A stretch of 64,000 nt of DNA. Source: Marivivens sp. (GTDB taxonomy: Bacteria > Pseudomonadota > Alphaproteobacteria > Rhodobacterales > Rhodobacteraceae). Numbering within the stretch: the stretch's first letter is position 1; the number at the start of each line of letters is the position of its first letter. Both the position numbers and the translations under genes were made by a program. Below the pieces are notes generated by a model. That model saw only the letters and a program-made list of their open reading frames with translations, searched no databases and was not told the DNA's origin. Below are positions 51,245-59,401 of the stretch, one piece after another. The DNA is taken from NCBI GenBank assembly GCA_024642115.1, contig JAHEBU010000002.1:124001-188000 (forward strand), given 5' to 3'.

Positions 51245-52081
51245 ATGAAAATCATTCGGCTCCAAACCGGCCGGGTCCAGATCAAGACCCGGCATGTCCA
51301 CCCCAGACGCAAGGCGTGGGCGCTCCGGATGCTCGATATCTTTGCCGATCCGGACTGGGCCGAACCGTTCCCCATGACGGCCTGGGCGATCGACCATCCT
51401 GACGGGTTGATCGTCGTGGACACCGGCGAGACGGCGAAAACCAACGCGCCTGGCTACCGGCCCTGGTGGCACCCGTTCCTGCAATTCTGCGAACGGGAAT
51501 GGCAGACGGCACAGGACGAGGTCGGCCCCGCCCTGCGGCGGGCGGGCTATGACCCTGATCAGGTGCGCTGGGTGGTGATGACACACATGCACCTCGATCA
51601 TGCGGGCGGGATCGACCATTTTCCCAACGCCGAATTCGTGGTCACAGCGACCGAGATAAAGGCCGCCTTGTCGATCGTCGGCCCCATCGCGGGCTATCTC
51701 AACCGGCACTACCCCGGCTGGTTCAAACCCCGGCAGGTCACACATGACGACGGGCCTTGGGAAAGCTTCGACCGGCACACTAGGCTCACACGGGATGGCT
51801 CGGTACGGCTGGTGCCCACGCCGGGACACACGATGGGTCATCAGTCGGTCGTGGTCGATCAGGGGGATCACCTCGTCCTGATCGGGGGCGACGCGGCCTA
51901 CAGCGAAACTGCGCTGCTCAAAGGAACCGTGGACGGGGTTGCCGACAGCTTTGCGGCACATGAAGGCAGCACCGCCCGGCTGCGGGCGCTCTGCCGCAGC
52001 AGGCCCACGATCACCCAGTTCACCCACGACCCCGACAGCCAGCGACGACTGGACGAAAGGATCATGACCACGCCCACCTGA
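51245..52081 (+). CDS. Metallo-beta-lactamase-fold lactonase-like hydrolase
   Basis: A 278-residue MBL-fold enzyme resembling N-acyl-homoserine lactonases of the AiiA/AttM type. Metal ligands are in M-T-H-M-H-L-D-H-A-G-G (about 112-122), P-T-P-G-H-T-M-G-H-Q and L-I-G-G-D-A-A-Y. The early W-A-I-D-H-P-D-G-L-I-V-V-D-T-G-E also fits the family. Quorum-quenching or general lactone hydrolysis is possible; no luxI/luxR is in the window. Cytoplasmic, no signal peptide. It is 77 bp after a methyltransferase gene. Confidence 0.85.
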   Translation: MKIIRLQTGRVQIKTRHVHPRRKAWALRMLDIFADPDWAEPFPMTAWAIDHPDGLIVVDTGETAKTNAPGYRPWWHPFLQFCEREWQTAQDEVGPALRRAGYDPDQVRWVVMTHMHLDHAGGIDHFPNAEFVVTATEIKAALSIVGPIAGYLNRHYPGWFKPRQVTHDDGPWESFDRHTRLTRDGSVRLVPTPGHTMGHQSVVVDQGDHLVLIGGDAAYSETALLKGTVDGVADSFAAHEGSTARLRALCRSRPTITQFTHDPDSQRRLDERIMTTPT

Positions 52082-52278
52082 AAACCGGCGCAAGCCCGGC
52101 ACGCACCGGCCCCGGGTCTCCAAGCCCGAAAACCCCGGTTGGAGGCTTCTTTGGCCAATGAAATGCAGCTTTGGCGGTCGTAGCGGACTGCGAGGCTTCC
52201 CCGAACAGGCCCACCCCTTGGCATCGCCGGAACAGACGCTACTGTTGCCACCCTGATGTCGCAGCAAAGGACAGCCCC

Positions 52279-53118
52279 ATGCCCCACCCCGCCATAACCG
52301 CAGACCGCACGGCCGTGATCACCGGGGGGGCGTCGGGGATCGGCCTGGCCGCCGCACAGGCGCTCGGCGGGATGGGCATGGCCATCGCCCTGATCGACCT
52401 GCCGGGCCAGCGGCTCGATACGGCTCTGGCGGACCTGCGGGCATCAGGGATCACGGCCCGGGCGTTTGGCCTGAACGTGGGCGATTTCGCGGCAATGCAG
52501 AATTGCGCCGCCGAAGTGGCGCGGGACCTGCCCCCGGTGACGGTGCTGATGAACAACGCTGGCTATGGCGAGGCGTCCTCGACCCTGCGGGACATCGACG
52601 CCTTCACCCGGACGCTTCAGACCAACCTTTTCGGTATCGTCCACGGGACGATGGCCTTTTCCCCGGCCATGATCGCGCACGGTCAGGCGGCAGTCATCAT
52701 CAACACAGGTTCCAAACAGGGGATCACCACGCCCCCCGGCAACCCGGCCTACAACGTCTCCAAAGCCGGGGTGAAATCCTATACCGAGGCGCTGGCGCAC
52801 GAGTTGCGCAACCTCGAAGGGGGCAAGGTCACGGCGCACCTGCTGATCCCGGGCTGGGTACACACAGGGCTGACCGCAGCACAAGGCGCGCCCAAGCCCG
52901 ACGGGGCCTGGACGGCCGCCCAGACGGTCGATTTCCTGCTTTCCAGTCTGGACAGGGGTGATTTCTACATCCTGTGCCCCGACAACGACGTACCGCGGGC
53001 GCTGGATGAGAAACGGATCGCCTGGGCCGCAGGCGACCTGATCGAAAACCGCCCCGCCCTGTCACGCTGGCATCCCGACTTCGCCGAGGCATTCAAGACT
53101 TTCCTCGACCGGCGATAA
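52279..53118 (+). CDS. Short-chain dehydrogenase/reductase
   Basis: A 279-residue SDR. It has the NAD(P) motif T-G-G-A-S-G-I-G-L-A-A-A (about 14-25), N-N-A-G-Y-G (about 92-97), the catalytic serine in I-N-T-G-S-K-Q-G and the active-site Y-N-V-S-K (about 158-162). AAAGGACAGCCCC precedes the ATG at 52279; an in-frame start 108 bp upstream would add unconserved sequence. The D-L-P after strand 2 suggests NAD+ over NADP+. The substrate is unknown. Confidence 0.92.
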   Translation: MPHPAITADRTAVITGGASGIGLAAAQALGGMGMAIALIDLPGQRLDTALADLRASGITARAFGLNVGDFAAMQNCAAEVARDLPPVTVLMNNAGYGEASSTLRDIDAFTRTLQTNLFGIVHGTMAFSPAMIAHGQAAVIINTGSKQGITTPPGNPAYNVSKAGVKSYTEALAHELRNLEGGKVTAHLLIPGWVHTGLTAAQGAPKPDGAWTAAQTVDFLLSSLDRGDFYILCPDNDVPRALDEKRIAWAAGDLIENRPALSRWHPDFAEAFKTFLDRR

Positions 53119-53121
53119 TCG

Positions 53122-53140
53122 CCCCGGTCACAGACCGGGG
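53122..53140. terminator. Hairpin after the SDR gene
   Basis: CCCCGGT (53122-53128) and ACCGGGG (53134-53140) form a perfect 7-bp stem around CACAG, directly after the SDR stop and before the large inverted repeat. There is no T run. Confidence 0.45.
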
Positions 53141-53331
53141 CCCTCCCGCCCGTCGTTGCGGTCTACGACCGCGCCTCAAGGTTGGGGGTGGCCGCGCCTG
53201 CGGCGCGGCTGCCCCCGGCGGGAGTTGGTATGCTAAAGTGAAGGTCATTTCAGTCTCAAACCGCCGCGCCGCAGGCGCGGCCCGGCCCAACGGGAGGCGC
53301 GGTCGTCAAACCGCAACGACGGGCGGGAGCG
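53141..53331. repeat. 190-bp inverted repeat built from dispersed GC elements
   Basis: Arms 53141-53209 and 53263-53331 (69 bp each) are inverted copies that match at most positions. Each includes CTCCCGCCCGTCGTTGCGG at the outer end and CCGCGCCTGCGGCGCGG at the inner end. The 53-bp centre (53210-53262) holds an inverted, diverged copy of the TTCACC...CTCCCGCC element. There is no reading frame. It fills most of the gap between the SDR and amiC genes and looks like two copies of a MITE- or REP-like element head to head. Confidence 0.8.
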
Positions 53332-53396
53332 CCTCAGGCATTCAACCCAGACCTGACGTTAACACTTTATGTCAATGATAACAGCGTATTGAGAAC

Positions 53397-53415
53397 CGCT
53401 CAAACGTGAACACCC
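53397..53415. repeat. Dispersed motif CCGNTCAAACGTGAACNCC, copy 2
   Basis: CCGCTCAAACGTGAACACC abuts the amiC stop codon, as copy 1 (9462-9480) does the end of the DUF808-DoxX gene. The preceding AT-rich stretch (53357-53394) is also partly alike. Confidence 0.5.
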
Positions 53416-54627
53416 CTATTGCCGGACCAACGGCGCCCGCGTCGCCTCGTCCGCCGCCCAGATCTGCAAGGCCCGCACAATCCCCGCCACAAGCAGCGCC
53501 CGCCCGGCCGGGTCGGTCAGCTCGGCCCGATCCTCGGGGTTGGACAGGAACCCCATCTCGACCAGCACGGACGGAAAATCTGCGGCATTCAGCACCGCCA
53601 GAACGGCTTCGCGCCGGGGCTTGGAATTGACCCGCGCCCCTTCCGCCCGGAGCCCCTCTACCAGCGTATCAGCCAGCCGCAGCGACCGGGGGGCCGTCTC
53701 CTGCCGGGCGAGGTCCATCAAGACGGTCGCGACCGTGTCGTCCTGCCCGGTCAGGTCAAGCCCCGCCAGCAGGTCGCCCCTGTCGTGCCGTTCGGCCATC
53801 CGTTCGGACGCGTCATCCATCGCCTGATCCGAAAGGGTATAGACCGAGGCGCCCGAGGCCTGATCCTCCTCCAGCGCATCGGCATGAAGCGAGATCAGCA
53901 CCCCCGCCCCCGCCGCCCGCGCAATCGTCATCCGCTCCTCCAGGGGCACGAACTCATCCCCCGTACGGGTCAGCACGGCTTGCATCCCTCCCGACCGGTT
54001 GACCGCCTCCGCCAGTTCACGGGCGACGGTCAGGGTCAGGGCCTTTTCCTGCAACCCGTCCCGCTCGGCCCCCGGATCAATGCCGCCGTGGCCGGGATCA
54101 ATGGCAACAATCAGCGGCCCGTCCGGATCGCGGACAGGCGGCGGCACGGTCGGATCGGCGCGGGTCAGCAGGTCCCAGCCCGGATCGGGTGGCGCACCGC
54201 TGGCAGCAGCAAAGGCGGCCTGGTCGGTGCGGGTCAGGCGAACCAGAAGGCGGGCGGTCTGGTCGGTCGGGCTGACGGCCATCCCCGCCTCGGCCACCAC
54301 CATCGGCCCGGCCAGATCGACCACCAGCCGCGACCAGCCGGGGCGCAACACGCCGAACCGCAGATCGGTCGCCCCGTCAGCGTTAAGCAGCCCCTCACGG
54401 CTCGCTCCCCGCCAGTCGACCTCGCGGAAATCGACGACCAGACGGCGCGGATCGTCCAGCGTGAACACCCGGTAGGGAACTGCCTGCGACAGATAAAGAT
54501 CGGCCTCGATCCCGCCCCTCGTGTCACGAACCTGACTTTGCGCCACATCCAGCCGGGCCAGCCCGGAGAAATCCTGCGCGGCGGCCATCATCGGCCAGAG
54601 CAAGACCATCAGCACCCTAGCCCACAT
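53416..54627 (-). CDS. amiC: N-acetylmuramoyl-L-alanine amidase, AmiC type
   Basis: A 403-residue periplasmic amidase that cuts the stem peptide from muramic acid at division. Residues 1-17 form a signal peptide (M-V-L-L-W-P-M-M-A-A-A-Q), and about 25-125 an AMIN domain that targets the septum. The Amidase_3 domain (about 170-390) has zinc ligands in D-P-G-H-G-G-I-D-P-G-A, a Glu in L-Q-E-K, and His in S-L-H-A-D-A, with the catalytic Glu in V-E-M-G-F-L-S-N. Its start overlaps the end of the aminotransferase gene by 11 bp. Confidence 0.94.
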   Translation of the reverse strand: MWARVLMVLLWPMMAAAQDFSGLARLDVAQSQVRDTRGGIEADLYLSQAVPYRVFTLDDPRRLVVDFREVDWRGASREGLLNADGATDLRFGVLRPGWSRLVVDLAGPMVVAEAGMAVSPTDQTARLLVRLTRTDQAAFAAASGAPPDPGWDLLTRADPTVPPPVRDPDGPLIVAIDPGHGGIDPGAERDGLQEKALTLTVARELAEAVNRSGGMQAVLTRTGDEFVPLEERMTIARAAGAGVLISLHADALEEDQASGASVYTLSDQAMDDASERMAERHDRGDLLAGLDLTGQDDTVATVLMDLARQETAPRSLRLADTLVEGLRAEGARVNSKPRREAVLAVLNAADFPSVLVEMGFLSNPEDRAELTDPAGRALLVAGIVRALQIWAADEATRAPLVRQ

Positions 54628-55774
54628 GACGCTGCCCTTTTTGTCCGGCCATGAACCGCTGCAACCGGGCCAGCCCCTCGGCTATATCAGCAGTCGAGCG
54701 GGCATAGGACAGACGCAGCCAACGATGACCTTGCACCGGGTCGAAATCGAGGCCGGGGGTCACGGCGACCCCTGCCCCCTCCAGCACCTCGGCGGCAAAG
54801 GCGCGACTGTCGTCGGTGTGGTCGGACACATCGACATAGACGTAGAACGCGCCATCAGGCGGGGCGAACTTGGCAAAGCCCGCCTTGGGCAATTCCTCGA
54901 TCATCAGGGCGCGATTGGCGGCATAAACGGCCAGATTGGCCTGCAATTGCCCCGGGCAGTCCATCGCATGCAGGGCCAGCCGTTGGGCGGCATGGGGGGC
55001 GCAGATGAACATGTTCTGCGCCAGCCGTTCGATCCGGCGAACATGATCGGCAGGGACCACCATCCACCCGACGCGCCAGCCGGTCATGCTGAAATACTTG
55101 GAAAACGAGTTGATGACATAAACCTCGTCGGTCACCTCCAACGCGCTCACAGCGCGGCGGTCATAACCGATGCCGTGATAGATCTCGTCAGACACAAACG
55201 CGGTCCCGGCCGCCTCGCAGGCATAGGCAAGGGCGGCCATTTCGGCCCGGCCCAGCATCGTCCCGGTCGGATTGGCGGGCGAGGCGACGATCAACCCTTC
55301 CAACCCCGACACATCGGACGGCACAGGCTGCATCCGGTTGGCCATCGTGGTGGGCAGGCCGACCGGGGTCATGCCAAGGGCGCGCAGGATCTGGCGATAG
55401 GACGGGTAACAGGGCTCGCCCAGTCCCACCCGGGCGCCGGTGTCAAAGAGCGCGGTAAAGGCCAGCAGGAATGCGCCCGACGCGCCTGCCGTGATGATGA
55501 CACGCTCGGGGTCCAGATCGACGCCATACCAGTCGGCATAATGGCGGGCGATGCGGGCGCGCAATTCAGGCAGGCCCAGACCCACGGTATAGCCCAAGGG
55601 TCCGGCGGCCATGTCGCGGGCCAAAGCCTCCAGCGCCGGCGTTGGCGCACCCGTCCCCGGTTGGCCCACCTCCATGTGAATGATCGACCGACCGGCGGCT
55701 TCGGCGCGGTTGGCGGCCTCCATCACATCCATCACAATAAAGGGATCGACCTCGCCCCGGCTCGACTTGCGCAT
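54617..55774 (-). CDS. PLP-dependent class I/II aminotransferase
   Basis: A 385-residue fold-type I aminotransferase. It has G-Q-P-G-T-G-A-P-T-P (about 36-45), the cofactor residues A-S-P-A-N-P-T-G-T (Asn) and D-E-I-Y-H-G-I, and the Schiff-base lysine in S-F-S-K-Y-F-S-M-T-G-W-R (about 225). The Arg near the C-terminus (R-L-S-Y-A-R-S) binds the substrate carboxylate. The substrate is unknown; aspartate or aromatic types are possible. AGAGGA precedes the ATG at 55774. It is co-transcribed with amiC, an unusual pairing. Confidence 0.9.
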   Translation of the reverse strand: MRKSSRGEVDPFIVMDVMEAANRAEAAGRSIIHMEVGQPGTGAPTPALEALARDMAAGPLGYTVGLGLPELRARIARHYADWYGVDLDPERVIITAGASGAFLLAFTALFDTGARVGLGEPCYPSYRQILRALGMTPVGLPTTMANRMQPVPSDVSGLEGLIVASPANPTGTMLGRAEMAALAYACEAAGTAFVSDEIYHGIGYDRRAVSALEVTDEVYVINSFSKYFSMTGWRVGWMVVPADHVRRIERLAQNMFICAPHAAQRLALHAMDCPGQLQANLAVYAANRALMIEELPKAGFAKFAPPDGAFYVYVDVSDHTDDSRAFAAEVLEGAGVAVTPGLDFDPVQGHRWLRLSYARSTADIAEGLARLQRFMAGQKGQRHVG

Positions 55775-55917
55775 GCCCCATCCTCTAGTTTGTGCTTGTT
55801 CTTCTTGTCCCCGTTTGTGCCTGTCCGGGCAGGGGGGCGTCAATGCAACTTTCCGCGCAGACTTGGCATCGTCGCCAGGATGTGCACAAGTCGGGGCAAC
55901 CCTGACCGGAGACCTAC

Positions 55918-56664
55918 ATGCGCCGCCTTATCGCCGCCCTCGCCCTGTCCACCACCCTCGCCCTGCCCGCCGGGGCAACCGATCTGGCATCCATGACCGA
56001 CGCCGAACGGCAGACCTTTCGGGACGAGGTGCGGGCCTACCTGCTCGAGCATCCCGAAGTGCTGATGGAGGCGATCAGCGTCCTCGACCAGCAGCAACAG
56101 GCGGCGGCGGCCCAGACCGACGTGACGCTGGCCCGCGACAACCGCGACGCGCTGATGTACGACGGCTACTCCTATGTCGGGGGGAACCCCGATGGCGACA
56201 TCACGCTGGTCGAATTCCTCGATTACCGCTGCGGCTACTGCCGCCGGGCGCATGACGAGGTGGCGCAACTGATCCAGTCCGACGGCAACATCCGCTTTGT
56301 GGTCAAGGAATTTCCGATCCTCGGGGACCAGTCCACGCTGTCCTCGCAATTCGCCATCGCGGTCAAGCAACTGCACGGGAACGAGGTCTATTTCCAGGTG
56401 CACGAGGCCCTGATGGCAATGCGCACAGATGCCACGATTGACACGCTGACCCGGGTGGCCACGTCATTCAGCCTCGACCCAGCGCCGATCATGGCGCGCA
56501 TGGCCGGCCCCGAAGTTGCCGCCGAAATCGATGCCAATCATGCGCTGGGCCGCACCATGAACATCACCGGCACGCCGACCTTCGTGCTCGAGGATCAGAT
56601 GATGCGCGGCTACCTGCCACTGGCCCAGATGCAGCAAGTGGTCAGCCAAGTTCGCGCCGAGTAA
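55918..56664 (+). CDS. DsbA-family thiol oxidoreductase (ScsC/DsbG-like)
   Basis: A 248-residue periplasmic protein. Residues 1-20 are a signal peptide (A-L-S-T-T-L-A-L-P-A-G-A). A helical N-terminal segment (25-70, E-V-R-A-Y-L-L-E-H-P-E-V-L) may oligomerise the protein, as in ScsC. The thioredoxin fold follows, with the active site C-G-Y-C (105-108) in F-L-D-Y-R-C-G-Y-C-R-R and the cis-proline in G-T-P-T-F-V-L. It would oxidise or isomerise disulfides. CGGAGA stands before the ATG. Confidence 0.92.
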   Translation: MRRLIAALALSTTLALPAGATDLASMTDAERQTFRDEVRAYLLEHPEVLMEAISVLDQQQQAAAAQTDVTLARDNRDALMYDGYSYVGGNPDGDITLVEFLDYRCGYCRRAHDEVAQLIQSDGNIRFVVKEFPILGDQSTLSSQFAIAVKQLHGNEVYFQVHEALMAMRTDATIDTLTRVATSFSLDPAPIMARMAGPEVAAEIDANHALGRTMNITGTPTFVLEDQMMRGYLPLAQMQQVVSQVRAE

Positions 56665-56666
56665 TC

Positions 56667-56708
56667 GGGGCCGAGGAACTGGGGCCGAGCAACTGGGGCC
56701 GAGGAACC
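56667..56708. repeat. Three tandem 14-bp repeats
   Basis: GGGGCCGAGGAACT, GGGGCCGAGCAACT and GGGGCCGAGGAACC follow one another right after the DsbA-like stop codon. The first unit partly overlaps the last codons' sequence style (GCCGAG), so it may be a small slippage expansion. Confidence 0.7.
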
Positions 56709-56717
56709 ACGGCCCGG

Positions 56718-56818
56718 GGGCACTCCCGCCGGTCAGCGCCGCCTGACGGCAGCTTTTCCCGTTGGGGGTGGCCGCGCCTGCGGCGCGGTGGGCTCCGCGC
56801 GGGAGTTTTGGCGTGAAG
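56718..56818. repeat. GC-rich dispersed element with the 28-bp core
   Basis: ACTCCCGCCGGTC, about 30 bp, then a 28-bp motif at 56761-56788 (GTTGGGGGTGGCC followed by GCGCCTGCGGCGCGG). CTCCGCGCGGGAGTTTT and GGCGTGAAGG follow. The same 28 bases occur at 53181-53208 and 62289-62316. The outer ACTCCCGC and GCGGGAGT are inverted, so the whole element can fold. Confidence 0.75.
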
Positions 56819-56850
56819 GGAAGCGGCTAGGCGGCCAGAGGCAAAAGCGC

Positions 56851-57984
56851 CTATTCGGCCGCGGCAGCCTCGGCCGCCATGCGGGCCTCGATCTCGGCGG
56901 CCTTCTTCTCGACCTCCTCGACGATGTGCTCGACCATGCGGTCGTTGCTCATCTTGTGGGCCTGCTTGCCCGCCAGATAGACCATGCCAGACCCTGCCCC
57001 GCCGCCAGTAAAGCCGACATCGGTCATCAGCGCCTCGCCCGGACCATTGACCACACAGCCGATGATGCTCAGGCTCATCGGCGTCTTGATATGCTCGAGC
57101 CGCTTTTCCAGCGTCTCGACGGTCTTGATGACGTCGAACCCCTGACGGGCGCAGGACGGGCAGGAAATGATGTTGACGCCCCGGTGACGCAGGCCAAGGC
57201 TCTTGAGGATTTCAAACCCCACCTTGACCTCTTCCACCGGATCAGCGGACAGGCTGACGCGGATCGTGTCGCCAATGCCCATCCACAGCAGATTGCCCAG
57301 ACCGATGGCCGACTTGATCGTCCCTGACGTCAGACCACCCGCCTCGGTGATGCCCAGATGGATCGGGGCATCGGTCGCCTCGGCCAGTTTCTGATAGGCG
57401 GCGGCGGCCATGAACACATCGGACGCCTTGCAGCTGATCTTGAACTCGTGAAAATCGTTGTCTTGCAGGATTTTGATGTGATCCAGACCCGACTCGACCA
57501 TCGCGTCGGGGGTCGGCTCGCCATATTTGTCCAGCAGGTGCTTTTCCAGCGACCCGGCGTTCACCCCGATCCGGATCGAACAGTTGTGATCGCGGGCGGC
57601 CTTGATGACCTCTTTGACGCGGGCAGCATCGCCGATGTTGCCGGGGTTGATGCGCAGACAGGCAGCCCCCGCCTCGGCCGCCTCGATCCCGCGTTTATAG
57701 TGAAAATGGATGTCGGCCACGATCGGCACGCTGACGTTGCGGACAATCTCGCGCAGGGCGCGCGAACTCGCCTCGTCCGGCACGGAAATGCGCACGATAT
57801 CTGCCCCGGCCTCGGCGGCGCGCTGCACCTGTTCGATGGTGGCCTTGACGTCGGTGGTCAGGGTGTTGGTCATCGTCTGCACCGTGATCGGGGCATCGCC
57901 GCCCACCGGAACCGATCCCACCATGATCTGGCGGGACGTCCGGCGATAGATATTGCGCCAGGGGCGGATATGATTGAGCGACAT
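56851..57984 (-). CDS. ispG: 4-Hydroxy-3-methylbut-2-enyl diphosphate synthase (flavodoxin)
   Basis: A 377-residue IspG (GcpE), an iron-sulfur enzyme of the MEP isoprenoid pathway. The N-terminal TIM barrel has [14 protein letters not shown] and R-I-G-V-N-A-G-S-L. The [4Fe-4S] cysteines stand in I-S-C-P-S-C-A-R-Q (two) and [10 protein letters not shown] (one). Length and motifs are typical. It is downstream of rodZ on the same strand (94-bp gap), a common alphaproteobacterial neighbour. Confidence 0.97.
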   Translation of the reverse strand: MSLNHIRPWRNIYRRTSRQIMVGSVPVGGDAPITVQTMTNTLTTDVKATIEQVQRAAEAGADIVRISVPDEASSRALREIVRNVSVPIVADIHFHYKRGIEAAEAGAACLRINPGNIGDAARVKEVIKAARDHNCSIRIGVNAGSLEKHLLDKYGEPTPDAMVESGLDHIKILQDNDFHEFKISCKASDVFMAAAAYQKLAEATDAPIHLGITEAGGLTSGTIKSAIGLGNLLWMGIGDTIRVSLSADPVEEVKVGFEILKSLGLRHRGVNIISCPSCARQGFDVIKTVETLEKRLEHIKTPMSLSIIGCVVNGPGEALMTDVGFTGGGAGSGMVYLAGKQAHKMSNDRMVEHIVEEVEKKAAEIEARMAAEAAAAE

Positions 57985-58078
57985 GGGGGCAGACCTTGCA
58001 GGTTCGGATTATCCCTAACCTATGCAAGCCGCCGGACAGGGGCAACGGGGCTGCGACGCCCGGCCGCCCCAACCGGCA

Positions 58079-59290
58079 TTATTGTTGGGGGGTAGCCTCG
58101 GCCACGTTGACCATGCGGGCCAGATCAGTGTCGCGGGTCAAGTCAGCCACGGCATATTTCGTCGTCAGATTTTCAGCCGACAGGGCCAGATTCGACGTGA
58201 CGGTGCCATTGGGGCCGACGGGGCCGTAATGTTGACCGTTCACCGCGAAATAGACGGCACCGGATTCGCCGATGCGCAGGGTGGCCGGCTCTTCGGTCTT
58301 GGGGACGGCAAAGCTGTCACCGGCGTTCAGGATACCTTCAAAGATGACCGATCCATCGGCGGCCTTGACGCGAACCCAGGCCGGGCGCACGGCGACCAGC
58401 GCCACTTCGGGCGCGGGGCCGTCGGTGACCTGAACGGCGGGGCCGGTTCCGGTAGCATCAGCCACAGCCTGTGCAACGGCATCGTTGATGGCGACAGACT
58501 GCGGGGCAGGAACGGCCAGCGACCCGATCGTCGTCGGGTCAATCGTGGAAATCGGTCCGTCGCGGGCGACCAGCACCGGTACATCCAGTGCCTGCGGGCG
58601 ATACAGCCGGTCCAGCGCCTCGGTCGAGGGGGCCTCGAACGTGGTGGCGACCTGCGCGTCATTCGTGGTGGGGCCAATGGCGCCACCGGCCAGCGGGTCG
58701 ATTTCGGACACCACGGTAGGGGTCTGTTCGATCGGTGCGAACTGCACCTTTTGCACTTCTTGCAAGACGGTCCAGCCGCCATAGCCCAAGCCGCCGATCA
58801 GGGCGATCAGGACAGCGACCGATCCGATAGCCCCAGGCTCGATCCGGGCAAACATCGCATCACGGGCCGGGATAAAGGGGGTGGCGGGGGTCGCAAAGAT
58901 GTCCTTGCCCAGACCCGACACGGCCATCCGGTCCTCCCGGCTGGGTTTGACCGACGACGCGGCGGCAGACATGCCGTGCGCGGTGGCAAAGCCGCTTTCC
59001 TTGCAGAACTTTTCGAATGCGACCTCGGGGTCCATGTTCAGATAGCGTGCGTAGGACCGGACGTAACCGGCGATAAAGCCGGGCGTGTCAAAGGCTGTCG
59101 GGTCGGCGTTTTCGATGGCCGCGATATAGGCGGCCTTGATCTTGAGCTCGCGTTGGACGTCCAGCAGGCTTTTGCCCATGGTCGCCCGCTCGCCGCGCAT
59201 GATATCGCCAAGCCGCAACTGAAAGTCGTCAAACCCTTTAGGCTCAACGTCTTCAGTGGCTTTTCCGCGCCTGAAGCCCTTTACGATCAT
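58079..59290 (-). CDS. rodZ: RodZ-like helix-turn-helix membrane protein
   Basis: A 403-residue RodZ-type protein linking MreB to the wall machinery. Residues about 22-100 form a Cro/C1-type HTH (F-Q-L-R-L-G-D-I-M-R-G-E-R-A-T, then Y-I-A-A-I-E-N-A-D and P-G-F-I-A-G-Y-V-R-S-Y-A-R). Residues about 150-172 are a membrane helix (I-G-S-V-A-V-L-I-A-L-I-G-G-L). A long Thr/Ala/Pro-rich periplasmic linker and a C-terminal DUF4115 domain (about 300-385, V-R-P-A-W-V-R-V-K-A-A-D-G-S-V-I) follow. It sits upstream of ispG, and a CtrA-like sequence lies 62 bp upstream. Confidence 0.9.
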   Translation of the reverse strand: MIVKGFRRGKATEDVEPKGFDDFQLRLGDIMRGERATMGKSLLDVQRELKIKAAYIAAIENADPTAFDTPGFIAGYVRSYARYLNMDPEVAFEKFCKESGFATAHGMSAAASSVKPSREDRMAVSGLGKDIFATPATPFIPARDAMFARIEPGAIGSVAVLIALIGGLGYGGWTVLQEVQKVQFAPIEQTPTVVSEIDPLAGGAIGPTTNDAQVATTFEAPSTEALDRLYRPQALDVPVLVARDGPISTIDPTTIGSLAVPAPQSVAINDAVAQAVADATGTGPAVQVTDGPAPEVALVAVRPAWVRVKAADGSVIFEGILNAGDSFAVPKTEEPATLRIGESGAVYFAVNGQHYGPVGPNGTVTSNLALSAENLTTKYAVADLTRDTDLARMVNVAEATPQQ

Positions 59291-59351
59291 TAGGCCGTCC
59301 CGTTGCCTGCTGCCCCTGAAAGTCCCCTCCGATTCGTCCGGATGGGCTTTC

Positions 59352-59366
59352 TTAACTAGGCCCTAA
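59352..59366 (-). promoter_or_regulatory. CtrA-like site upstream of rodZ
   Basis: On the minus strand, TTAG-N7-TTAA differs by one base from the CtrA full site TTAA-N7-TTAA, and lies 62 bp before the rodZ start codon in a 111-bp gap. Confidence 0.4.
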
Positions 59367-59401
59367 CATACACGAAAACAGCATGCATCCGGAGAAAAAG
59401 G

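Noticed and set aside
53141-53331. Inverted repeat as ends of an insertion sequence
   Set aside because: Only 53 bp lie between the arms, with no transposase and no evident target duplication; a non-autonomous or REP-like element fits better.
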